NCBI GenBank assembly: GCA_945859605.1
Contig: OX243824.1
Location: 5,339,080 to 5,403,079, forward strand
Source: Lumbricus rubellus
Lineage: Eukaryota > Annelida > Clitellata > Crassiclitellata > Lumbricidae
DNA: 64,000 bases
Direction: 5' to 3'
In this document: positions 44,770 through 54,349 of the stretch, in pieces
How positions within the stretch are numbered: the first letter of the stretch is position 1
Layout of the letters: every line of letters begins with the position of its first letter
Notes under the pieces: model-generated
The model's database searches: none
Seen by the model: the letters and a program-made list of their open reading frames with translations, nothing else
Told to the model about the DNA's origin: nothing
Position numbers and translations under genes: made by a program

Positions 44770-45300
44770 GAAAGATCGGGACATCATAAAGAACGATGAA
44801 TCACAACTTCTCACAAATACTTAGATTACCTGCACCCCAGGTAAAACAAGAAATTATAATATCAAGCTAGAAGTCTTCACTTCGCTCCATTGGCTTAAAA
44901 TCAATCCATGAATTTCGTAAAATAGAACTGAGCCTGGCAATAGTAATAATAAGTTTTTTTAAATGACTATTTTAACCTTTTAAGGATGCCATCGTTGAAC
45001 CCCACCATGTGCACACGCACTAATCTAATCATAATTTATATAGTAATTAATTAATTATTTAAAGTTAATTTAATTAATTAACAGTGTTTCTTTTCGAATA
45101 CGACCAAGTCGAGAATAAGAAAAATGCACAAAATCCAAGAGCAAAAGCAGCATGGTCGCCCAAGAAACCAAAGAAATAGAGTGCTGCCTAAACCTGTAAT
45201 TGTTATTGCATTTATATATGAGAATTAAGTAAAGTCCATCCAGTTCCGTCCTCATCTACCCAAAGTCCCGGATACGGGGCCAGTGCCAATCTAGAAGTTC
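44770..45300. repeat. Segmental duplication, partner of 35818-36330
   Basis: Same-orientation copy of the 35.8-kb block. It covers the 3' flank of the terminal type T exon at 45285-45395, and the duplication boundary at the 45.3-kb side falls within that exon. Confidence 0.85.
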
Positions 45301-45395
45301 CATGGCTGCTTTGGCGACTGTCGAGCATTGCCACACACATAAATGATCACTCCAGTGTCCTTTTGTTTTGGAGGGGCATACACCTCAAACCTATA
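45285..45395 (-). CDS. Probable terminal exon, type T, copy 3
   Basis: After acceptor-like gcattatag the minus strand reads FEVYAPPKQKDTGVIIYVCG then NARQSPKQPWNF and stop. See copies at 31860 and 34600. It lies directly behind domain X exon 45430-45618 with only a very short gap, so the intron between them, if real, is about 50-60 bp. Confidence 0.45.
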
Positions 45396-45429
45396 ATGCT
45401 TCCATGTTGTGCTGCTTAAAATACACAAA

Positions 45430-45618
45430 ACTCGAAGCCAAAACCTCTGTGTCCTGGTTCAGCTTAGCCCATGCCATCTGCAGACTTGAGCAGGCTTGTT
45501 TTTCATAAAGGTGCTTCTGGAAGATGTGTTTCCATGGTGCCGCCAATTCACCAACACCACTCTCCGGGATGATATCCTGCACTTCCTGCAGGCTGAGATT
45601 GAACGTGAACTTGGTATG
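45430..45618 (-). CDS. Unknown domain X, best copy
   Basis: Acceptor ttgttttaatctccag. It encodes HTKFTFNLSLQEVQDIIPES, GVGELAAPWKHIFQKHLYEK, QACSSLQMAWAKLNQDTE, then a possible donor gttttggc, and is uninterrupted. Copies at 31450, 34330 and 34780 conserve the hydrophobic and Trp positions. I do not recognise this domain; predicted mostly helical by eye. The phase to the next exon is uncertain. Confidence 0.5.
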
Positions 45619-46018
45619 TCTGGAGATTAAAACAAAAATGGCAACAATCAGACTCACGTTCACCCATGCCCAAAGTTACAATACACTTGTAACTTTGTAT
45701 TGTATATTAGCATTCATTAAGCACCTCTTACAGTGCTAGCTATTCAGAGGCACTCAATTTTCCGTTTTTCACCGGCAGAAATTCCTGATGACCTTTTTTT
45801 TATTCATATGGTCGAAATTTCCGGAAAAATCACCATTTTCCGTGTAAAAAACGGATGACTTTTTAATTTAATTTTTTTACTCTTGGCACTTAACTATTGG
45901 GGTGGGGGGGGGGGTACAAATGCATAAACGGTCCCCGACCCAAACACTGAGGGGTCCGTCCCCCTAAGTCTACACCCAGGCATCCCATCATTTGGAAAAC
46001 CTATAGAGGACGCTTGAT

Positions 46019-46085
<67 letters not shown>
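46019..46085. repeat. (ATG)n microsatellite, about 22 units
   Basis: Perfect gatgatgatg run that gives poly-His and poly-Ser minus-strand shadows. A highly pure trinucleotide repeat, likely polymorphic. Confidence 0.97.
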
Positions 46086-46087
<2 letters not shown>

Positions 46088-46311
46088 CAAATTTCTGCAA
46101 TGGCTGAGTTTGAGGACACCCAACCTCTCAGTTGACAGTCTCCTATGCCATCGACCATGTCCTTTACATACTGGTAAGAATGTCAAATTACAGACTAGCC
46201 TACTCTAGTTGTATGTTTATCACAAGAGAACAAACGGAACTAATAAACTACATTAATTCATTTAATGAGCAAGTTCACCACTAGAATAGACTCTATCACA
46301 CTTCCACTGAC

Positions 46312-46363
46312 CTAATTCTTGGCTCTCGTCCTCTTCCGAACATGGGTCCTCCCCATACTCCAC
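46312..46363 (-). CDS. 52-nt exon, phase 0 to 1 (acidic)
   Basis: Acceptor tgtttgtttgtttgcag and donor gtcagtgg, both strong. It encodes VEYGEDPCSEEDESQEL plus one base. It follows CXC exon 46899-47060 (phase 0 end) in gene order. Best-bordered member of the four 52-nt exons. Confidence 0.65.
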
Positions 46364-46669
46364 CTGCAAACAAACAAACATCATCATCATTATCTTCTTT
46401 GACAATTTATGACCTGTCACCATGAAACGACTTGTTTGTCGAAAAAAATGATAAAAACCGATGGGAAACCTCCAACCTGTCGAAATTGACATTAATGCAA
46501 AAACAAAATAATTTTCTTAATTAAAAAACATACAAAATTACTGCCTAAAAAATCTAGAAGCTTAAAAATAAATTTTTACAAAGAGCTCTACATCTGTTTC
46601 GAGGTGGAAAGTAAAAAATTTTCTCAATTAATAGTTTCTGTATACCGATTGAAGATTGAAAATTCTTAC

Positions 46670-46905
46670 AAAATCATGATTAATTCAGAAGCGAGATAGC
46701 CGCAATGAAAGCTTCAAAACATCGATCATGTTGCTTACCGACATTAGAATGGAACCTGAGTTAATTATCATTATATAATACCTCAAAGGGGCGCTATAAC
46801 AAGTGCACATATAAACAAACAATTAAACTTGAAATTTTAAGATTGAATTGTGCACGCATAGCCCTACACACGTTGAGCTACCGTGTTCGACTACATACCA
46901 TGTCT
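46670..46905. repeat. Segmental duplication, partner of 38430-38650
   Basis: About 210 bp nearly identical to the intron following CXC exon copy 1 (shared cagaagcgagatagccgcaa, catgttgcttaccgacatta). The only sizeable difference is an inserted gcgctataacaagtgcacat at 46791-46816, equal to the 3' end of SINE family 1. Confidence 0.9.
46791..46816 (+). mobile_element. SINE family 1 tail, extremely 5'-truncated
   Basis: The 25 bases gcgctataacaagtgcacat plus ata lie in the middle of a duplicated intron that lacks them in its partner at 38563. They match the 3' end of every SINE copy here. A short caaa occurs on both sides, which could be target-site duplication. Confidence 0.55.
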
Positions 46906-47060
46906 TCCGCCAAAGAAGGAATCCGAGCAATTGTATTCTCGCAATTTCCCGAAAGCTTGCAGTTACAAGACTTGGTGCAGGCAATCTTCAATTTCACGCA
47001 CCCGCAATGCTTCGTCACACATCTAGCGGTTTTGCATGTGCAGGAAAAGTTTTTCGTCAC
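46899..47060 (-). CDS. CXC-type cysteine-rich exon, copy 2
   Basis: Acceptor gtatctgttgtccag and donor gtatgtagtc. It encodes VTKNFSCTCKTARCVTKHCG, CVKLKIACTKSCNCKLSGNC, ENTIARIPSLAEDM, phase 0/0, no stop. It has the same Cys framework as copy 1 at 38647 (C-x-C-x4-C-x4-C-x-C-x6-C-x3-C-x-C-x4-C) with an N-rich end, matching the CXC/tesmin module. It joins in phase to exon 46312-46363. A zinc-binding, possibly DNA-binding role is known for the family and only inferred here. Confidence 0.7.
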
Positions 47061-47184
47061 CTGGACAACAGATACATGCACAACGTAATCGATGTCAAAC
47101 TATGCAATGCGATGCCAAGCAGCAGCAATACATCACAAGACAAAACAATGTAACGCCATACAAAAGAAAACAGAACGAAAAATA

Positions 47185-47210
47185 TGTGTGTGTGTGTGTG
47201 TGTGTGTATG
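47185..47210. repeat. (GT)n microsatellite
   Basis: Thirteen or so TG dinucleotides. Confidence 0.9.
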
Positions 47211-47659
47211 ACTGTATGTGTTGAAATGTATGACCGGAGATACCTCTGGGCTGGCTCGTCCATGATTAACTGCAGTTAAACAATAGCCCAGGGTATGATT
47301 CATCACACGGAAGGCTCTCTAAAAATTCTTCCACTTCTGCGAAATTCCGTTCTAGAATCTATAAATCACAGTTTAAACAGAAAACATTCAAAAGCAGAGC
47401 CAACAGCCGTCTTTCTTTAACATTACTAATGTCATGAAACACAATGCAGAATAGTAATTTCCATAGGACCGCTCACTACCCATGCCCCATGGCCATTCAG
47501 CAGCGCTCGAACCGTTGAAAATGAAGAATCCAACTGTCGCCATCATCTGCATCTGAAATATTTAAGTTGCCTTAGTCACAGAACTGTTCAGCCTGTATTA
47601 TAGTAAGTAAGCAAAGTAGTGTAAGCAAGAATATCTTTTAACACACCAGCAATTCAATG

Positions 47660-47740
47660 TGCACACCAGTTCAACATGGTTGTGAGGGTTGGTCGGCAGC
47701 TCTCCATATTGTGCAGTCTCACTTCAGCGGTTTCCAGTTT
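47660..47740 (-). other. Possible coiled-coil exon remnant
   Basis: After atatttgcaaccatgcag the minus strand reads KLETAEVRLHNMESCRP, and the surrounding segment is repeated at 23240-23340 (cacaccagttcaac, gtcggcagc). No donor is visible, so it may be decayed. Confidence 0.3.
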
Positions 47741-48275
47741 CTGCATGGTTGCAAATATTCTTAACTTGTATTTTTAATGGTCTAAAAATTCACATTTCCA
47801 TCTAACCAAATACTGTCCACTACACTTTTGTTCACCAGATAGTATTAAATCATCAAGGCTGTCGGCCATTTCTGATGCGCCCACATGGACGTTTGCATGT
47901 ATCTTTTGTCAATTTCGTGAATGTATCGCCTGCAAGGGAAAAAACGTTTTTCAGTATCCCGAGCTCCTGCCTACAATGGGGACTATATATCGACACATCG
48001 TTTGCTCCAACCTATCTTCATGACTTCTGCTACCCTACCCTGAGTGCACTGGCTCGTCATTCACTCCTAGTTTAAATATTGAGCAGGGTGTGCAATATTT
48101 AAACTGTCTCTTTTGCCTTCATCACTACTGTTCAGGCCATCTTCCTAAACTGCTAGATAGGAATCAGTCAACAGTAACAGCAGTAAAAATTCATCTGATT
48201 CTGAATCATAAGTAACAACACTAATAATAATTAATAGAGCAGTAACTGTGGGGAACTGGTATAGAGTTGAGAAAC

Positions 48276-48368
48276 GTACTGTGCTTGTTTAAACCCAGCT
48301 GGGTTGCAATCACTGTTATCCTCCATGCGACGTCTTTGTGATTCGATTTCTACTTGCATCTCATGATT
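48276..48368 (-). CDS. Exon type N, copy 2 (CNP motif)
   Basis: Acceptor catatcgttttttacag. It encodes NHEMQVEIESQRRRMEDNSD then CNPAGFKQAQY and ends at gtttctcaac. Paralogue of 23580-23657 with conserved flanks on both sides. Upstream on this strand (48400-48600) a frame with EKQNQNQLTEKDVLKMKQ suggests further coiled-coil coding sequence. Confidence 0.5.
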
Positions 48369-48439
48369 CTGTAAAAAACGATATGTGAATACAGAATCCA
48401 GGAAGATCAGCTCGAAGAAGTTGCTTCATGCTGGATGTC

Positions 48440-48600
48440 TCTCTAGGCCCTAGCCATGTTCAGTTGATTCGCAAGATGTGGCTGCTTCATCTTTAGCACA
48501 TCTTTCTCCGTCAGTTGATTCTGGTTTTGCTTCTCTGCTACATGTGCTTTAGCCTGAATTGTTGTCTTTCTCTGCAGCAGCAAAATTTCGCGTCTAGACC
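48440..48600 (-). CDS. Possible upstream coiled-coil segment
   Basis: The minus strand is open for about 50 codons: REILLLQRKTTIQAKAHVAE, KQNQNQLTEKDVLKMKQ, PHLANQLNMARA, then a stop. Gln/Lys/Glu-rich with heptad-like Leu spacing. No clear borders, so it may be a decayed exon or a 5' part of the locus. Confidence 0.35.
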
Positions 48601-49146
48601 AGATTAAGAGACGGGAAAACGTCAGATAAGATGCTGGTATATTCTGCCAATACCAATGACTGCTTCAATGCAAAAATTGCATTCAAAAATAAGTATGGAC
48701 AGAAACAGTCAAAATCAGCTGGGTGCTAAAAAGATCAGATCTATGTATCTTCCTTATTGAAAAATAGTACATTAATGAGTGACAGCTTCAAATATTATCC
48801 TCCCATGATGATCTCAAATTCTGTAATGAATTCTATTTCAAACAGCCTGCCCATAGATATCACATCTTAAGCCTAATTATTAGAAGCAAGATTTATGGAT
48901 ACCTTTTGGCACATTTATGGGTTTTTAAAGGTTTCTATCTTTATTAAATTTAATCATATCTGCATACACATATATTATATGTGTGTGTGTCTCTAGTTTT
49001 TAGGTATCTCGAATTTACAGTATTCACAGTAATCTAATTCGTTTAAATTTGTCGGATTTCTTGTGAAATTTTCCTTTGCAATGATTTAAAATTTAGTTGA
49101 TGACGTCATGCTTGGCACAGATCTGTTTCACAACTCAAGCAGATAT

Positions 49147-49641
49147 TCATTGCAGCACACTGAGAGCTACATACTCTGATAATTTAATTTCAATGTTGTT
49201 GAAAGTCAAACGCCTGTGGGGAATGTGTGTTGCAAGTTTAAATGCATCCCGGTCCATTCCACCCATGTTCGTGGCACCATGGCTGACAAAAGAAATTCCG
49301 GGCCTCTGGTCAAAGCAATCTCGTCCCCCTAAAACTTGCTTAATAAGAAACAATTTTTTAAAAGCAGATTCAAGACGTTGATTTTGCTTATGTACATTTG
49401 TTGCCATATGCATTTGTATTAAAGCAAATTGCCCTGAATCTGATGACCCCTTCCCTCCCTGCGTGTGTAACTTATTGATGGTCCCTATAGGTGCTGCTTC
49501 TGTTTTTGTTTTTTCACACGCTCCCACAGGAATGTTCGTGACTCTTACAACTATATTACCATACGTCTTCATGAATACCATCGGTCGCCTACAATTCAGC
49601 CAAGTCGTATCTTCGTAGAGGTATCGCCTTGTGATGCGCAA
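49147..49641 (-). other. Unassigned 164-codon open frame
   Basis: The longest non-repetitive open frame in the window, with an ATG and no stops, but no motif I recognise (segments ATNMGGMDRDAFKLATHIP, VRVTNIPVGACEKTKTEAA). Codon use does not stand out and no paralogue is present. It could be a decayed transposon protein, a real small gene or chance. Confidence 0.3.
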
Positions 49642-50369
49642 TGATCTTTTAGACGCATCGTACAGGCTACGTAAACGATGTCACTGGCTCAAGAGCTAGA
49701 CTACCATTCTTCGCCATGTGTGCTGTGTAAGTATTGCCTTTGTGTGACATTTTCAGCTTTAAAAAGATACGAGCATACTTTTATGGTTCTTTTTATTCAA
49801 AGAGTTTTGTTGATTTTTTTATCCTAATCATAAGGGTTAAGCATTCAAATTTAATTAATCTACATGTGTATACAATGTTTGTTTTTTAAGATTGTATATA
49901 AACTTATTTTTTATTTTATATATGTAGCCTACATTTATATATGTATATCATCATCGTTTTATTAAACCTGAACTTTTCCGATTTATATTGTTTGACCTTT
50001 TTTACGTGCTTATATTTGTTGTCATCTGTGCATAATTGGTATTGATTTTTTTTTACTGGGTTCACAGTTTGGTGCCTAGAGGTCGCACCACGCTTTTCCT
50101 TTCTCACTTAAAAACTGTAAGTGAGTCGCAACAGAATGAAAGACCTGAAGGGCTCTGCAAAATTGTTTTGTTGTTTGGGATGTTTTGTTCGAGAGTTGCA
50201 AAATTGTGTTCCAAAGGTGTTTGTTTGTGATGTTGAGTTTTATGGTTGCAGTGTTGTGTTAGGAGGTTGAAATGGCATGTTTGCGGGTTGAAATTGTGTA
50301 TTTGACGTCACAATGTTGTGGATAGTGGTTGCAGTGCGATGTTTGGAATTTGTTACTCAGAGTGTCAAT

Positions 50370-50826
50370 GTATTATCGCCATGTGCATGTCTACTGACCT
50401 ACAAATCCCTCGGCACCAACACACCTTCCTACCTTAAGTCACTACTAACACCTTACATTCCTTATCCCTCGGCACCAACACACCTTCCTACCTTAAGTCA
50501 CTACTAACACCTTACATTCCTTCCCGTTGCTTGCGTTCATCGGGTACAAATCTTTTAGCTGAACGTCGTTGCAAAATAGTTATGGGCTCGCATGCGTTCC
50601 ATTCCTCTGCGCCCAAAGAGTGGAATCAGCTTCCGCTCTCTCTCTCTTCGAAGCTCTATTTCATTTCCTTCTTTCAAAAGGCGCCTTAAAACTCACTACT
50701 TCTCCTTGGCTTTTAAGCACTTGGATCTCTGATTGCATCTTCCTCTGGCGACTGACTATCCGCGCCTCAGATTCACATTTCGGTGTGACCTTGCGCGCGT
50801 TGTAAATTTCTTTAAATAATAATAAT
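50370..50826 (+). pseudogene. CR1-like LINE 3' end relic
   Basis: The plus strand reads CLLTYKSLGTNTPSYLKSLL, then after shifts HAFHSSAPKEWNQLPLSLS, RRLKTHYFSLAFKHLD and FRCDLARVVNFFK, ending in taaataataataatgg. TYKSL-x-x-x-x-PSYL-x-x-L, A-P-x-x-W-N-x-LP and the F-K-x-x-LK-T-x-x-F tail are typical of CR1/L2/Jockey-group elements. The tail with an (AAT)n end marks the 3' terminus. A 59-bp direct duplication lies within it (50406-50523). Confidence 0.85.
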
Positions 50827-50929
50827 GGAACAGTTCAATGTAATTGTTAGGTTAAGGTCTATTTCCATCATCAACTGCTCTGTGTGATTTAAAAATGGAC
50901 ATTACATAATTTTTTTTGTCTGGCTGCAG

Positions 50930-51027
50930 AATTGGAAGCTCCACTGCCGAGGACTCCACAAACGGTGAAGACTCTGACGCCTACGAGAACTCCACCACCA
51001 GAGCTACCGAGCACCAAAGTGTTTCAT
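50930..51027 (+). CDS. Probable penultimate exon of a plus-strand gene
   Basis: A strong acceptor (ttttttttgtctggctgcag) and donor (gtgagcat) border 98 nt encoding, in the frame that fits the next exon, LEAPLPRTPQTVKTLTPTRT then PPPELPSTKVFH. Thr/Pro-rich with TP repeats, so probably a disordered, phosphorylatable segment. It needs a phase-1-ending upstream exon, which I cannot locate. Another open frame exists but would stop after the junction. Confidence 0.45.
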
Positions 51028-51249
51028 GTGAGCATCCTAATCTAATCTTCATGTAATGTGGTCGTTCTATTGTGCTTTCATTTCAATGTTGTTTTATTAG
51101 TTATAACGTTGCAACTGCTGCACCACACACATTTCAATATTCTCATGCAATGCAAAATCACCTTGTTACTGCATACACAACTCATTAGATGAATTAGGGT
51201 TTGTGTCTGTTTGGTATTAAAGTTGATTTTGTCATGCTAATCTTTTCAC

Positions 51250-51322
51250 GGAGGGGGAGCGGAGGGAGGGAGGGCAGGGAATGGAGGTAGGGAGGGACAG
51301 AGGGAGGGAGGTAGGGTTGGAC
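51250..51322 (+). repeat. G-run-rich tract (possible G-quadruplex)
   Basis: Many GGG and GGGGG runs within 70 bp (for example cggagggagggagggcaggg). It lies in the putative intron between exons 50930-51027 and 51785 on the same strand. Confidence 0.85.
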
Positions 51323-51435
51323 GGTCTTTTCAGCCACAGCAACGCGTGTCTGGGTACAGCTAGTAAATATATATATAAATATAATATGTTATATTATATA
51401 CACACTTGCATGCTTGGGCATCTGTTTGTTTGTTT

Positions 51436-51645
51436 GTATGTGCACTTGTTACAGCGCCCCTTCAAGCTCTCTACTCAGAGGCGCTCCCGAATGCAGAGCA
51501 GACACTGCATCGGAGTTTCACGCCGAAGCGCTGAGCAATTGTGAGTGAAGGACTTGCCCAAGGTCCTTACGCGGCGAGGTAGATTCAAACCTCGAACCTT
51601 CCGGCTCCAAGGCAACGACGCCACCACTACACCACCGCGCCCCAC
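51436..51645 (-). mobile_element. SINE family 1, copy 6 (full length)
   Basis: Best preserved copy. The minus-strand head reads gtggggcgcggtggtgtagt, with the Glu/Gly-like arm and box B aggtttgaatctacc, and the body and tail as in other copies. It lies within the putative plus-gene intron. Confidence 0.9.
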
Positions 51646-51784
51646 AAAGCTGAGCAAATCCTGCTCAAAATCAAATCAAAAGCAAATCCTGAGCCAGGAT
51701 ACACTGCATCTGATCTATATTTCATGCATGACAAGTATCTGACAGTGTGTCCACATTCATTGCAATTTCTGTGTTCATTTCCAG

Positions 51785-51862
51785 GAATGGGAAATTTACC
51801 TTTTCAAACTCAACGGAATGGAAATGGAGACGAATGCAAGACGCTGGGCCGTTATTTTCTGA
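51785..51862 (+). CDS. Probable terminal exon of plus-strand gene
   Basis: Acceptor ttctgtgttcatttccag, then EWEIYLFKLNGMEMETNARR WAVIF and a stop (25 codons). It starts in phase 0 and joins directly to exon 50930-51027 to give PSTKVFH followed by EWEIYLFK. A longer open frame from 51724 overlaps in another phase but begins before the acceptor and has no motif. Product unknown. Confidence 0.42.
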   Translation, partial: EWEIYLFKLNGMEMETNARRWAVIF

Positions 51863-52174
51863 GAAACCTCTTCAGATGCCACCTGCATCACCAAACACAT
51901 GCAATGTTCACTGTGTTTGACGTGTTTCTGTTAATGCACGTCCTATTTCGATTGGCTATGCATGTTGTAATGAACACAATTTTGGTGCCCACCGGTTCAA
52001 TACTCACACACACCCAAATTGTCAAGACATGTGTGCAACTGTCCCCCATTTTTAAATTGCATTGGACTTGCCCTCCCTCCCCCATTTGGTTTCAAGAACC
52101 TTCATACCAATGCAGCTGGACCAGGCAGGATAAAAAAAGTAGTAATATGATTAGAGAGAGCACAGTACATTATC

Positions 52175-52495
52175 CCAAAAATTGTATGTTTTGCAGACAT
52201 TTCGGCCGGATGACTAGAAAATGACTTTAAAAGGTCATCAGATTTTTTCGTCAAAGATCACCCAAAAAATTTGCCCCCCCCCCCTTTGTTGCAAGTTTCT
52301 GTATCCCGAAGAGATTGAAAAAAGGTTATTGGGTTTTTTGACAAAGAAAATTGTATATTTTTCAGACATTTCGACCGGATGACTAGAAAATGACTTTAGA
52401 AAGGTCATCAGATTTTTTCGGCAAAAATCACCGAAAATTATTGCCCCCTTCCCCCCCCTCCCCCCCATTCGCAAATTTCTGTATCCACCCCTGCA
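52175..52495. repeat. Two-copy tandem repeat with C-run
   Basis: A unit of about 170 bp (shared ggatgactagaaaatgactt, ggtcatcagattttttcg, long C run, tttctgtatcc) occurs twice. The Gly-rich minus-strand ORF is a shadow. Confidence 0.85.
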
Positions 52496-53734
52496 ACTGT
52501 TGAGGTACGCACAGACAATTGCATGGAACGAAAAAAGCGGAAGGTGTGGCACCGGTGGAATTGGTCTAGTGATGTTTGTCATAGAATGTTTGATAATAAT
52601 GACATAAATGTATTGATCAATTATGTGGAATTTGTCCATTGCATCGACAACATCTAAAGCTCTAGTAAGAGGTATTAATTCATTCAGACAATTTTAAAAC
52701 TTGGACGTATTTTGTGAAACTCAGACTGTTAGAAGCTGCAGCTCAGAAATAATGATGCTTGACCTACTTGTATGGCTATGTGATAGTCCTCAACTGAATG
52801 TTTAAAAAGAATTGTTAGACTAGACTCGGAGAAACGTTTGGAGCAAGTGAAAAAGACTTTAGGAAACAGACTAATAAATAATTTTAAATGTTTTTGCTGG
52901 CCCTGCGACCTTGAATGAGCTCCCTGTTACCTTCATCAAATACCTTCATTTCTTTCTCTTCTCAAGACTTGAGCTTCCTCCCTACTGATTTTCCTAGTTT
53001 TGACGCACTCTGTTCTAGAGCCGACTGCTTTTTTCCACTCTATCCTCTGAAATTCTTGTCATGTTCTTCACAACCTTCTTCTTCCACATAAGGTTATTTC
53101 TTACAGTACTCGTTTCAGGCCTTGCAATCTTACCCTTCCTAGAGTTGATTCTTTTGCCAAAAGAAGTGTTATCATGAGAATGATGTATAATTTTTTTAAT
53201 GTTTTTTGTTCGATAAACTACTGTGCTTTTGCTGGTGGTACTGGTGTAATAAAGAATTTCTTACCTACTTAGATTATCTGATTTTGATGAGAATCGGGTG
53301 CAGATTGCAAGAGATCGGTGGTGGTGGTGGTGGTGCCGGGGCCGGATTTGAACAGAGTGAGGCCCTAAGCAATTTCAATTATGAGGCCCCACTTAAGGAT
53401 AAAAACAGACAAAATGAATATTGCCAGATCCAAGTATATTCCTAATGCATCAATTCCTATTAAAAGTAAGATAAATGGTTGATTATGAGTTATAATCAAT
53501 CATGAACTAAAGAAAAAATTCAGTGGCTTACAATTTTTTAGTTATAATTTATAAACCGACATGAGATTATTTAGTTCTGACGGTGTCATTAAGCTTAAAC
53601 TACTAATCGGGGTAGTAAAAAAGACATTATTTTGGAGGGCAAGTTGCTTCTGCCAAAGTTTTTACCTCCATAAAAATTCTGTTCTTGCTGCTTCTACCTC
53701 TTCAAGTAGGCTACAACAATATCAAATACTACTA

Positions 53735-53925
53735 ACTGTAAGCAACTTGCTCAAGGTCGCTCTGCAGCAGCTTGCACCACTGCGTCCCACACGTCGTGCT
53801 AGCCCGAGATAATCTAGGTCTCTGAATGTCAACTCCCAGCCCGGGCCTTGAACCGCGGTCCGTTGCAGCAACCAACAGACGAATGCCGCTCTCGCTTACC
53901 GGTGTAGCTAACTAGGCTTACCCAT
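53735..53925 (-). mobile_element. tRNA-derived SINE, family 2
   Basis: On the minus strand tagctacaccggtaagcgag (box A region) and gcggttcaaggcccg (box B region) are about 55 bp apart, followed by a body ending gagcaagttgcttacagtt. The head is unlike family 1. Only one copy is in the window, so boundaries are approximate. Confidence 0.6.
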
Positions 53926-54150
53926 CATTGTCTGTGGGGAAAGCAGCGGGAACCACCTCACTCATCTCATCCCCAGGGGCGTAAAGCCAAAGAACCTGCC
54001 TACGGGCAGAGCACCATCAAAATCACTAACTGTAAACTGCAACTAGTAGGCCTACAGGTACATACTACAAGTTTTGAAAGTACAAATACAAGTTCTGCTT
54101 GCTGGGTGTTCATGCTATTGTTCCCTCGTGTTCTATGTTAATTGTCTGCA

Positions 54151-54328
54151 TGTGCACTTGTTATAGCGCCCCTTCAAGATCTATAGGCTACTCAGAGGCG
54201 CTCCCGACTACAGAGCGGGCGCTTCATCGGAGTTCCACGCCGAAGCTCTGAGCAATTGCAAGTGAAGGACTTGCTCAAAGTCCCTGCGCGGCGACTCGAG
54301 GTGGATTTGAATCTGCAACCCATAATGG
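54151..54328 (-). mobile_element. SINE family 1, copy 7 (head truncated)
   Basis: Tail (tgtgcacttgttatagcgcc), body and part of the tRNA arm (gcagattcaaatccacctcg) are present; the outermost head with box A is replaced by other sequence. Confidence 0.8.
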
Positions 54329-54349
54329 TACACCAGCGCCACCTACTGA

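Noticed and set aside
45894..46186. Poly-Ser and poly-His ORFs
   Set aside because: Translations of an (ATG)n microsatellite.
51724..52224. 166-codon plus-strand ORF
   Set aside because: It begins before a good splice acceptor, has no motif, and its frame conflicts with the frame that fits the upstream exon at 50930-51027.
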